Source: an uncultured Aquimarina sp. (GTDB lineage: Bacteria > Bacteroidota > Bacteroidia > Flavobacteriales > Flavobacteriaceae). Taken from it: a DNA stretch of 64,000 bases. Location of the stretch: contig NZ_CANLOZ010000008.1 in NCBI RefSeq assembly GCF_947492965.1, positions 115,590 through 179,589 on the forward strand, written 5' to 3'. Positions 54,876 through 63,068 of this stretch are shown piece by piece. How positions within the stretch are numbered: the stretch's first letter is position 1; each line of letters starts with the position of its first letter. The notes beneath the pieces were generated by a model. The model saw only the letters and a program-made list of their open reading frames with translations. It was not told where the DNA came from and did not search any database. Made by a program: the position numbers and the translations under genes.

Positions 54876-56006
54876 TCATCTTTTTCTAAAAAAACTTATT
54901 ATCAACTCAATTATCTTGTTTTGATCTTCTATGTCCAGTTCATAATACAGTGGTAACCTTACTAATCGATCAGCGAAATTATCGCAATTCTTAAGCTCTA
55001 CAGCATTTTCTTTACAATAATAAGGGCTCTTATGCAATGATAAATAATGAAACACACTGAGAATACCGTATTTTTTTAAAAATGAAATAAGAGCACTTCT
55101 TTCTTCGATACTGTTGCAAACTAAATAAAACAAATGTCCGTTTACAGAAGCATAATCCGGAATTAATGGTAGCTTTAACAGTCCTTCTTCTTCAAGCTCT
55201 TTTAAGCTTTCAAAATAATTATTCCATAAAGTAATTCGCCTGGACTGGATTTTTTGTAAGTTTTCCAGTTGTGCAAACAAAAAAGCAGCCGTAACATCTG
55301 AAGGTAAGAAGGAGGAACCTACATCTACCCAAGAATATTTATCTACCTCTCCTCTAAAAAAAGCAGATCTATTAGTTCCTTTTTCCCATATAATCTCAGC
55401 TCTCTTATCAAATTGTTTATCATTTATCACTAACATACCTCCTTCTCCTGATATTATGTTTTTAGTCTCGTGAAACGAGAAGGCTGCCAAATGTCCTATA
55501 CTTCCCAAAGGTTTTTCTTCATAATAGGAGTCTATAGCTTGTGCTGCATCTTCTATCACAAATAAATTATGTTTTTTTGAAAGTGCCATTATAGTATTCA
55601 TATCACAAGCCACACCAGCATAATGAACAACAACTATAGCCCTAGTTTTATCAGAAATTAAATTTTCTAAAGAATCCGCATCAATATTTGGGTTTTCTTT
55701 ATAAGAGTCTGCAAATACAATTTTTGCTCCTCTTAGTACAAAAGCATTTGCCGTAGATACAAAAGTATAAGAGGGCATAATAACTTCATCACCTGGTTTA
55801 ATATCTATTAAAATTGCCGCCATTTCCAGAGCATCAGTACAAGAAGAGGTAAGCAAACAATTCCTAAATCCTATCATTTCTCGAAAAAAATTATGGCATT
55901 TTTCTGTATAATATCCATTTCCTGAAATTTTCCCTCTATTAACGGCATCTTTTATATAATACAACTCATCACCAGTCATATATGGCTTATTAAATGGAAT
56001 AATCAT
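54876..56006 (-). CDS. wecE: dTDP-4-amino-4,6-dideoxygalactose transaminase-type aminotransferase (WecE-like)
   Basis: 376 residues, DegT/DnrJ/EryC1/StrS fold. The wording tracks E. coli WecE/RffA through most of the chain: PGDEVIMPSYTFVSTANAF, VVHYAGVACDMNTIMAL, AAFSFHETKN with PLP Lys182, then EKGTNRSAFFRG. WecE transfers an amino group to dTDP-4-keto-6-deoxyglucose, giving dTDP-Fuc4N. First gene of the minus-strand half of the glycan locus. The exact sugar could differ. Confidence 0.9.
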   Translation of the reverse strand: MIIPFNKPYMTGDELYYIKDAVNRGKISGNGYYTEKCHNFFREMIGFRNCLLTSSCTDALEMAAILIDIKPGDEVIMPSYTFVSTANAFVLRGAKIVFADSYKENPNIDADSLENLISDKTRAIVVVHYAGVACDMNTIMALSKKHNLFVIEDAAQAIDSYYEEKPLGSIGHLAAFSFHETKNIISGEGGMLVINDKQFDKRAEIIWEKGTNRSAFFRGEVDKYSWVDVGSSFLPSDVTAAFLFAQLENLQKIQSRRITLWNNYFESLKELEEEGLLKLPLIPDYASVNGHLFYLVCNSIEERSALISFLKKYGILSVFHYLSLHKSPYYCKENAVELKNCDNFADRLVRLPLYYELDIEDQNKIIELIISFFRKR

Positions 56007-56331
56007 ATTTAAAATCCAATTTAGTTATTATTAACTTCTAATATAGAAAGTATTTTATGGCTTTTAAGGTTTTTACCAATATTAAAAAATTTTAAAGCAT
56101 ATCACTAAGAAAAACGGCAAAGTATTCCGTTGGTTATCTTTTGATTTACAAATTAAAAATATAAATTTCATTTCCCTTTCTCCTCAAAAAGAATAAACAA
56201 TAGAAATTTTAATTAGGAATCAGAGAGTTATGTAGCATAAAAACAAGGTAATTACTCACAATATATTGATTCATATTTTTCTTTAGAATTTATCTTATTT
56301 TTAATTCAATAAAAATGCACAAAATTTAATT
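56007..56331. other. 325-base divergent intergenic region in the glycan locus
   Basis: Separates the minus-strand half (wecE to 49406) from the plus-strand half (56332 to 61499). Both promoters must lie here; no exact TAnnTTTG box with good spacing was found. No small gene seen. Confidence 0.45.
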
Positions 56332-57225
56332 ATGAGCGTAACATTATATTTGATGTCTAAAAAAGGGTATGAAGTACTTCATTCTTTAGTTACTAATAAC
56401 TTTAAAAAACACATTACTGAAGTCATTATAGGTAGGGACAAAAGTGTTCTTAATGATTACTCTGAAAATATAATTTCACTTTGCAAAACTCATGCCTTAA
56501 TATATTTTGAAAGAAATGACACTTATTCTATAACATCGGATTTTTCAATTGCAATTTCATGGAGATGGCTCATAAAAAGCAATTCATCTAAATTAATCAT
56601 CCTTCATGATTCTCTTCTTCCAAAATATAGAGGCTTTGCCCCATTAGTAAATATGCTCATAAACCAGGAGAAAGAGATCGGAGTTAGTGCCATTTTTGCT
56701 TCAGAAGAGTACGACAAAGGAGACCTTATCACACAATCCTCCACGAAAATTGAATATCCCATAAAAATTTCCAAAGCAATCGATTTGATCACTATCAATT
56801 ACATAGAAGTAGTAACGGAAATTATGGAAAAAATTAAACAAAAAGATACCATTATCGCAAATAAACAAAATGAAGAACTTGCTAGCTATAGTCTATGGAG
56901 AGATGAAGATGATTATTCAATTAATTGGGAACAAAGTGCTGTTTCAATTTTAAATTTCATAAATGCTGTATCGTCGCCATATCTTGGAGCATCTACATAT
57001 ATAAACGGATCACAAAAAATTCGAATTTTAGAAGCAGAATTAGAAAAGGATGTCGTTATAGAAAATAGAGATGTTGGAAAAATAATTTTTATAAAAAATA
57101 ATCATCCTGTAATTGTGTGTAAAACAGGATTAATAAAACTTATCAACGTAATTGATGATGAAACTAAACAAAATATCTTACCATTTAAAAAATTTAGAAT
57201 AAAGTTTACTGATAAAAAGAAATAA
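56332..57225 (+). CDS. Formyltransferase-family protein, likely sugar N-formyltransferase
   Basis: 297 residues. The N-terminal part has LHDSLLPKYRGFAPL (His92) and EEYDKGDLI (Asp128), the His and Asp of the formyltransferase family (methionyl-tRNA formyltransferase, ArnA, VioF, WbtJ). The Asn two positions before the His is Ile90 here, so the triad is incomplete. A C-terminal beta domain follows (DDYSINWEQ, GKIIFIKNN). Next to wecE, the likely substrate is a nucleotide-linked 4-amino sugar (inference). Confidence 0.78.
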   Translation: MSVTLYLMSKKGYEVLHSLVTNNFKKHITEVIIGRDKSVLNDYSENIISLCKTHALIYFERNDTYSITSDFSIAISWRWLIKSNSSKLIILHDSLLPKYRGFAPLVNMLINQEKEIGVSAIFASEEYDKGDLITQSSTKIEYPIKISKAIDLITINYIEVVTEIMEKIKQKDTIIANKQNEELASYSLWRDEDDYSINWEQSAVSILNFINAVSSPYLGASTYINGSQKIRILEAELEKDVVIENRDVGKIIFIKNNHPVIVCKTGLIKLINVIDDETKQNILPFKKFRIKFTDKKK

Positions 57226-57299
57226 TTTAGTTGTAGATTACAACTAAATTGTTTGTCGTCATATATTATTTAAAATTTTACAGAATACACTTTAGATAG

Positions 57300-58229
57300 A
57301 TGAAACATATAAAGATCTCGATTGTAAGCCCAGTATATTTAGCTGAAAACCTTGTAAACACATTAGTAGAAAGGCTGCATAAAAGTTTGTCATCATTTGG
57401 CGACCATTACGAAATAATACTTGTTGAAGATGGAAGTCCAGATAAATCCTGGGAGCAAATAGATAAAATTTGTAAAACCGATAAAAACGTTAAAGGCATA
57501 AAACTTAGTAGAAATTTTGGACAACATTATGCGATAACTGCTGGATTATCTCACGCAAATGGAGAATGGATCGTAGTTATGGATTGCGACCTACAGGATA
57601 AACCTGAAGAAATTCTTCAATTATTTAATAAGGCAACAGAAGGATATGATATAGTGTATGCTCAAAGACGAGAAAGGCAAGATAATATTTTCAAAAAACT
57701 ATCCTCAAAAATCTTTTATAAAACATTTGGATATTTAACTAATAGTAAACAAGACGCATCCATCGCTAACTTTGGGATTTACAGCAATAAAGTAATCAAA
57801 TCTGTGCTCTCTATGAAAGACCACGTAAGATTTTTCCCTACCATGGTGCAATGGGTAGGCTTTAAAAGCACCAAAATTTATGTCAAACACGGTTTAAGAG
57901 AAGAAGGAGAATCTTCATATTCTTGGGGTAAATTAATACGATTAGCAATTGATAATATTATATCCTTTTCTGACAAACCTTTAAGGTTGACTATTCGATT
58001 GGGATTGAGTATTGCCTCTATTTCTTTTCTCTCAGGCATATTCTACTTATACCGATATCTAATAGGAGAAATTAAGGTTTTAGGTTTTGCAAGTATCATA
58101 ATTTCTATATGGTTTTTATCCGGATTGATTATTTTTATTCTTGGAATAATTGGAGCCTATATCGGAAAAACATTTGATAGAGTAAAAAAAAGACCTACAT
58201 ATATTATTTCAGAAAAAAAGAATTTATAA
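57300..58229 (+). CDS. Glycosyltransferase family 2 (GtrB / dolichol-phosphate-mannose synthase-like)
   Basis: 309 residues. GT-A fold with ISIVSPVYLAENLV, VEDGSPDKSWE, KLSRNFGQHYAITAGL and VMDCDLQDKPEEI (the DxD-type motif is DCD), then two C-terminal membrane helices. This is the layout of enzymes that load a sugar onto polyprenyl phosphate for periplasmic transfer, which fits the GT-C type proteins nearby as its users. Confidence 0.92.
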   Translation: MKHIKISIVSPVYLAENLVNTLVERLHKSLSSFGDHYEIILVEDGSPDKSWEQIDKICKTDKNVKGIKLSRNFGQHYAITAGLSHANGEWIVVMDCDLQDKPEEILQLFNKATEGYDIVYAQRRERQDNIFKKLSSKIFYKTFGYLTNSKQDASIANFGIYSNKVIKSVLSMKDHVRFFPTMVQWVGFKSTKIYVKHGLREEGESSYSWGKLIRLAIDNIISFSDKPLRLTIRLGLSIASISFLSGIFYLYRYLIGEIKVLGFASIIISIWFLSGLIIFILGIIGAYIGKTFDRVKKRPTYIISEKKNL

Positions 58230-58418
58230 TTACTTTTAAGTAACTTGAAACATCCCTTAATAATAAAGCCAAAAATAAAAATGATGATTTTATTTTAAAA
58301 CTTAATTATTATACTTTTATTACCATATAGATTCTAACACATTATGTTTAAAAAATTAACTTTCTTTTGTTAAATTCATTACAATAATTGCTCTTCTATC
58401 TAAATTAATTAGAAATAT

Positions 58419-60389
58419 ATGTTTAAAATGTTTACTTCAAGAAAACAAGAAATAATTGCATTATTCACGATACTTATTATCACTTCATTAATATATGCTA
58501 ATCATTTCGATAATCCATTTTTTTTTGATGACACACATACTATTTCTACGAATGAATCTATTCGAAGTTTAGATAATTGGACTGATTTTTTTACCAATGC
58601 AGATACGTTCAGTTCTCTCCCTGCAAATAGATCATACCGACCTATGATTACATTAATGAATGCCATTGATTATAATGCAGCCGGAGGTTTAAAATCAAAT
58701 GTTTTTCACTATCATATTTTCTTTTGGTATTTAGTCTTGATTGTATTAGTGTATGTTTTAATAAAACATTTGTATAAGAAATCAGGAACTAAAATTCTCG
58801 GAATTAAAGTGGTTGCTATTTTTGCCACTTCCTGGTTTGCTCTCCATACAGCAAATGCAGAAACTATAAACTATATATGCGCCCGTTCTGATTCCTTTTC
58901 AACCTTATGCGTAGTCACATCTCTTTTACTCTATACACATCCCATAGGAAAAAAATGGCATCTCTATCTGGTTACTATGATTATAGGCATATGGACTAAA
59001 CAAACAGGAGTTATATTCTTTCCTATACTTTTAATTTATATCATTTTATTTGAAGAGTACTCGATAATCGATCATTTCAAAATTAATACAAAAGAAAAAA
59101 TTTTAAGAATTGTAAAAAAGATTGCTCCCACAGCTATTATAGGCTCCTCACTTTTCCTTTTTAATCAATTCTATCTAACACCGGAATCGACAGTTTCTAC
59201 AAATAACTTTGTTACAAAATTTGAATACATTAGCACACAATGTTATGTAATCATTCATTATTTAGGAAACTTCATTCTTCCCTTAAAACTAAGTGCAGAT
59301 CCCGACATTGCTATTATTAAACCTTGGTATGATACAAGGATTCTATTAGGAGTTTTAGTGATCTCTGGAATGGTGTTTTTAATGATAAAAGCTGCTCTAA
59401 AACAAAAATTAAGACCTATATCATTTGGTATAGCTTGGTTTTTTATTGCTTTATTACCAACTTCAATAAACCCTTTATTTCAGATAGCTAATGATCATAG
59501 GATGTTCTTTCCTTTTATTGGTCTTTTCATAGGCATTCCTTGGACTGTAGCTCTTTTAATTCACAAGTACATATCATCTGTAGAAAAGAAAAACTACATC
59601 TCTACTTACATACTAACATTTGCGATATTGTTATTAACTGCTCACGCATATGGAACAATTCAAAGAAATAAGGTATGGGATTCAAAAGAATCATTATGGC
59701 TGGATGTTGTACAAAAAAGCCCAAACAACGCAAGAGGTTTAATGAATTATGGATTAAACCATATGGAGAAAGGAAACTACGATGCTGCCATAGAATATTT
59801 TAATCGCGCCTATAAAATAGAGCCTAATTATTGTCTGATCCATATTAATTTAGGAATTGCTTATAGCGGAAAAAAAAATTACTCTAAAGCAGAAAAATAT
59901 TTCAATTCTGCTTTACAATTTAATATAAGCTCTCCGGATCCAGAATATTTCTATGCGAGATATCTCGTAAATCAAAATGAATATGATAAAGCAGAAAGTC
60001 TCTTAAAAAAGGCTTTGTTAAAAAGCCCCAACCACTTTCAATCAAAACAATTATTAAATTCTATTTCCAACAAGACAAAAGAATCAGAAGAAGAAATTAA
60101 AACATTACAAGAAAAAATAAAAAAACAACCAAATCCAGATTTATATATAGAATTAAGCTTAAAGTTTTATAAAAAAGGAGATTACCAATCCGTAATCTCA
60201 GTTTGTAAAAATCTTTTAAAAATAGATCCAAATAATGCTATAGCCTATAACAACATATGCTCTGCATATAACCAAATGCAAAAATGGGAATTAGGTGCGG
60301 CAGCATGCGAAGCAGCATTAAAAATAAATCCTGATTTTAAAATAGCTAGAAATAACCTTAAATGGGCTACTAATAATATTAAAAATTAA
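58419..60389 (+). CDS. TMTC-like membrane protein with C-terminal TPR repeats, 656 aa
   Basis: 656 residues. About 11 membrane helices in the first 400 residues. The opening loop NHFDNPFFFDDTHTISTNESI is the FxDD-type motif of TMTC/DUF1736 and O-mannosyltransferase-like proteins. TPR units run from about 440 to the end, the last reading NAIAYNNICSAYNQMQKW and NNLKWATNN. The same closing unit ends the 665- and 741-residue proteins on the other strand. Six bases before the next GT2 gene. Confidence 0.82.
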   Translation: MFKMFTSRKQEIIALFTILIITSLIYANHFDNPFFFDDTHTISTNESIRSLDNWTDFFTNADTFSSLPANRSYRPMITLMNAIDYNAAGGLKSNVFHYHIFFWYLVLIVLVYVLIKHLYKKSGTKILGIKVVAIFATSWFALHTANAETINYICARSDSFSTLCVVTSLLLYTHPIGKKWHLYLVTMIIGIWTKQTGVIFFPILLIYIILFEEYSIIDHFKINTKEKILRIVKKIAPTAIIGSSLFLFNQFYLTPESTVSTNNFVTKFEYISTQCYVIIHYLGNFILPLKLSADPDIAIIKPWYDTRILLGVLVISGMVFLMIKAALKQKLRPISFGIAWFFIALLPTSINPLFQIANDHRMFFPFIGLFIGIPWTVALLIHKYISSVEKKNYISTYILTFAILLLTAHAYGTIQRNKVWDSKESLWLDVVQKSPNNARGLMNYGLNHMEKGNYDAAIEYFNRAYKIEPNYCLIHINLGIAYSGKKNYSKAEKYFNSALQFNISSPDPEYFYARYLVNQNEYDKAESLLKKALLKSPNHFQSKQLLNSISNKTKESEEEIKTLQEKIKKQPNPDLYIELSLKFYKKGDYQSVISVCKNLLKIDPNNAIAYNNICSAYNQMQKWELGAAACEAALKINPDFKIARNNLKWATNNIKN

Positions 60390-60395
60390 TGAAAT

Positions 60396-61499
60396 ATGCT
60401 TAATAACAAAACAATTGGTGTAGTTATTCCTTGTTACAACGAAGGAACTCAAATATCTATGGTTATTGACAGTATGCCTGATTTTGTTGATCGTATCATC
60501 GTTATTGATGATGTATCTAAAGACAATACTGTTGATGTTGTTTTGGAATATATAAAAAAGGATAATACTTCTCCCCTCAAACTCACATCAAACCTAAAAA
60601 AAACCATCCCTCCTACGATCTATAATCAAGCTGATATAGAGGTGCATCAAAAAAACCAAGAAGAAGTAAAAAAGTTTACTCCTATTGAAATTCTAAATCA
60701 TAATCCTGATGAAGAAAAAATAATTCTCATAAAGCATAAAAAAAATGGAGGTGTTGGAGCTGCTGTTGCTACTGGATATAAATGGTGTAAGGATCACGAT
60801 ATTGATTGCTCTGTTGTTATGAATGGAGATGGACAGATGGACCCTAATGAGCTTGAATCTATATGCAGCCCCGTAATTAATGAAAATATTGATTATGTAA
60901 AAGGAAATAGATTAATTCATAAAAGTGCATGGGTAATTATTCCAAGAATTAGATTTTTCGGAAATTCAATTCTAAGTATTTTAACTAAAATCGTTTCAGG
61001 ATATTGGGGAATTTCTGACACTCAGAGTGGATATACAGCAATGTCAAATAATGCACTCAATTCTATACCATTATACGATATTTATAAAAGATACGGAATG
61101 CCAAATGATGTTTTGGTAAAACTGAATATAGCGTTCTGTACGATCAGAGAAGTTAAAATAAAACCAGTCTATGGTGTTGGGGAACAATCAAAACTAAGTG
61201 TTATCAAAGTTACATTCCCTATCCTATTTCTCTTAATTAGATGTTTCTTCAAAAGACTTAAAATTAAGTATCTATACCGTAGTTTTCATCCTTTATTTTT
61301 ATTGTATTGGGCTTCATTCATAATACTTGGAATCAACATGTATTTTCTTTATCATTTATTAATGAACTTTTTTATTCCAGATTCTAAAACTCCAACCGAT
61401 TATTTAATCATATTTATTTTCCTAACAATATCAGGAGTACAGTCTTTTCTGTTTGCCATGTGGATGGACATTCAGGATAATGAAAGACTTTCTAAGTAA
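60396..61499 (+). CDS. Glycosyltransferase family 2, with C-terminal membrane segments
   Basis: 367 residues. VVIPCYNEGTQISMVID, VIDDVSKDNTVDV, GGVGAAVATGY and VVMNGDGQMDPNEL (DxD-type motif is DGD) mark a GT2 of the DPM1-like type. An unusual insert of about 50 residues (TSPLKLTSNLKKTI to NPDEEKI) splits the fold before GGVGAA. Two or three membrane helices end the protein. Convergent with the next gene; only one base lies between the stops. Confidence 0.9.
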   Translation: MLNNKTIGVVIPCYNEGTQISMVIDSMPDFVDRIIVIDDVSKDNTVDVVLEYIKKDNTSPLKLTSNLKKTIPPTIYNQADIEVHQKNQEEVKKFTPIEILNHNPDEEKIILIKHKKNGGVGAAVATGYKWCKDHDIDCSVVMNGDGQMDPNELESICSPVINENIDYVKGNRLIHKSAWVIIPRIRFFGNSILSILTKIVSGYWGISDTQSGYTAMSNNALNSIPLYDIYKRYGMPNDVLVKLNIAFCTIREVKIKPVYGVGEQSKLSVIKVTFPILFLLIRCFFKRLKIKYLYRSFHPLFLLYWASFIILGINMYFLYHLLMNFFIPDSKTPTDYLIIFIFLTISGVQSFLFAMWMDIQDNERLSK

Positions 61500-61500
61500 T

Positions 61501-62442
61501 CTAACTGTCTTTCGAAAATTTTAGTTCTTTCAATTCAATCGGAGATAAATAGAACCATATTGCTCCTGGTATGAATGACAAAAGTTGAAGTAAAAAAATT
61601 ATAAGCGATAAAGCTATAGCATCTTCTGCTGGAAGTTGATATAATTGAAAAATAAGAACAAGAGAAGTCTCACGAACTCCTATACCTAAGACAGTGATTG
61701 GAAGTAAACTTAAAATACCTAATATAAAAGTGCCTAAAAACAAGCCAACATGATCTATATCAATTTCCATAGCCCAAGCTATAAAATTAAAGACCCCATA
61801 GATCAAAATCATGCTAAATACAGTAAGAGCAAAACTTAAAAAGCTCTTTATAAACCCTAGATCATGTGAATTGAACGCATCCCACCAAGGTTTTATTTTG
61901 CTCTTTAATTTCCTTCTATATTTCAAAATTATAAAGAAAAATATAACTCCTAATACCAACCAAAAAACAACCAATCCATATTCCTTCGGTAATTTCAAAA
62001 TCTGAAAAACAAACTGATAATAAATAAAAGCTAAAAAACTAAAAAAGGATAAACATAACAAGTCAAATAACCTATCCATTATTAGGCTCGACCACCCTAT
62101 CTTTTGATTAGGCAGATCATCCTTAATGTATAACAACCTTCCAAAGTCACCAAGTTTTCCTGGTGTAATATTCCCTAAAAAAAGCCCTATAAAAAATACT
62201 TTAGCGGCTTTACAAGTTCCGAATTTTATTCCGTAAGAATTAGAAATAATTCTCCATCTAATACTTTTTATAAAAAAAGCAAGCCATAGAATTACTAATG
62301 CAAGTATGATATGAATAATTGAAACTTTTTTAATTGACAATAAAGTCTCTTCCCAACCAACTCTATAAATTAAAAAAACTAATAAAAAGAATCCTAGAAA
62401 CTTCAACCAAAAACTAATATTAATGCTATTTTTTTTCATCAA
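61501..62442 (-). CDS. Lysylphosphatidylglycerol synthase TM region / UPF0104 flippase-like protein
   Basis: 313 residues with about eight membrane helices. FFIGLFLGNITPGKLGDFGRLLYI and LLPITVLGIGVRETSLVLIF are the family signatures (TPGklGe and GlgvrE). Members without the synthase domain are often found near surface glycan genes and proposed to move lipid-linked sugars. Its place here fits the glycan locus. Confidence 0.9.
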   Translation of the reverse strand: MMKKNSINISFWLKFLGFFLLVFLIYRVGWEETLLSIKKVSIIHIILALVILWLAFFIKSIRWRIISNSYGIKFGTCKAAKVFFIGLFLGNITPGKLGDFGRLLYIKDDLPNQKIGWSSLIMDRLFDLLCLSFFSFLAFIYYQFVFQILKLPKEYGLVVFWLVLGVIFFFIILKYRRKLKSKIKPWWDAFNSHDLGFIKSFLSFALTVFSMILIYGVFNFIAWAMEIDIDHVGLFLGTFILGILSLLPITVLGIGVRETSLVLIFQLYQLPAEDAIALSLIIFLLQLLSFIPGAIWFYLSPIELKELKFSKDS

Positions 62443-62623
62443 AATGGTGTTAGAAACATTAACAGTTTTTCTAAACTAAACAAAAATAAAATACTACGAG
62501 AACATCTTTTCTTAGCTTTTGTAAGCATTAGACTAATTTAAAAAGCCTTTACTAACTAATAAAACAATACTTATATAGCGAAATATATGAATTCAAGTAA
62601 AAAGATAACTAATATAAAACAAA

Positions 62624-62646
62624 AAACCTATCATAAAGATAGGTTT
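62624..62646 (-). terminator. Terminator after tRNA-Gly
   Basis: AAACCTATC pairs with GATAGGTTT; the minus strand then reads into six T. It begins two bases after the tRNA 3' end. Confidence 0.85.
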
Positions 62647-62648
62647 CG

Positions 62649-62721
62649 AGCGGGAGACCGGGTTCGAACCGGCGACATTCAGCTTGGAAGGCTGACGCTC
62701 TACCAACTGAGCTACTCCCGC
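62649..62721 (-). tRNA. tRNA-Gly (anticodon TCC)
   Basis: 73 bases on the minus strand with acceptor stem GCGGGAG/CTCCCGC, D arm AGCTCAGTTGGTAGAGC, anticodon stem TCAGC/GCTGA with loop CTTCCAA (TCC), and T loop GGTTCGAACCC. No CCA is coded. It reads GGA (and probably GGG). Confidence 0.95.
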
Positions 62722-63068
62722 TTTCGTTGGGCAAATGTATTAGTTTTCTTGAAAAATAAAAACTAAAAAATAATTATTTTTAACATTTATAATAACTCCC
62801 CTTTATGAATTTAAAAAAACCACACGATTAGCATTGATTAACAATTACTTGTAAAAAACAAATTTTTTAAAAAAAACAGCATTTAATCGAAAAAAAATGC
62901 GTTTAATCGAATAAAAAGTGTATTTTTGTAGTTAAGAAAATATTAATATATTAGCAACTTATCTATTTTAGCAAAGATAAGCACTTGATTATAAAAAAGT
63001 TAAATTACGTCATAACCCCAACAAAAAGAAGGTAAAACCTCTTTTAAAAAAGAAACTTCCTACAGCCT
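62722..63068. other. 347-base upstream region of the collagen-like gene
   Basis: It holds a pair of direct repeats, GCATTTAATCGAA (62879-62891) and GCGTTTAATCGAA (62899-62911), 20 bases apart (two helix turns), just ahead of a -7 box. They look like operator half-sites. No small gene seen. Confidence 0.5.
62921..62928 (+). promoter_or_regulatory. -7 box for the collagen-like gene
   Basis: TATTTTTG, exact TAnnTTTG, 140 bases before the ATG, implying a long mRNA leader. The second TTTAATCGA repeat sits where the -33 box would be. Confidence 0.45.
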
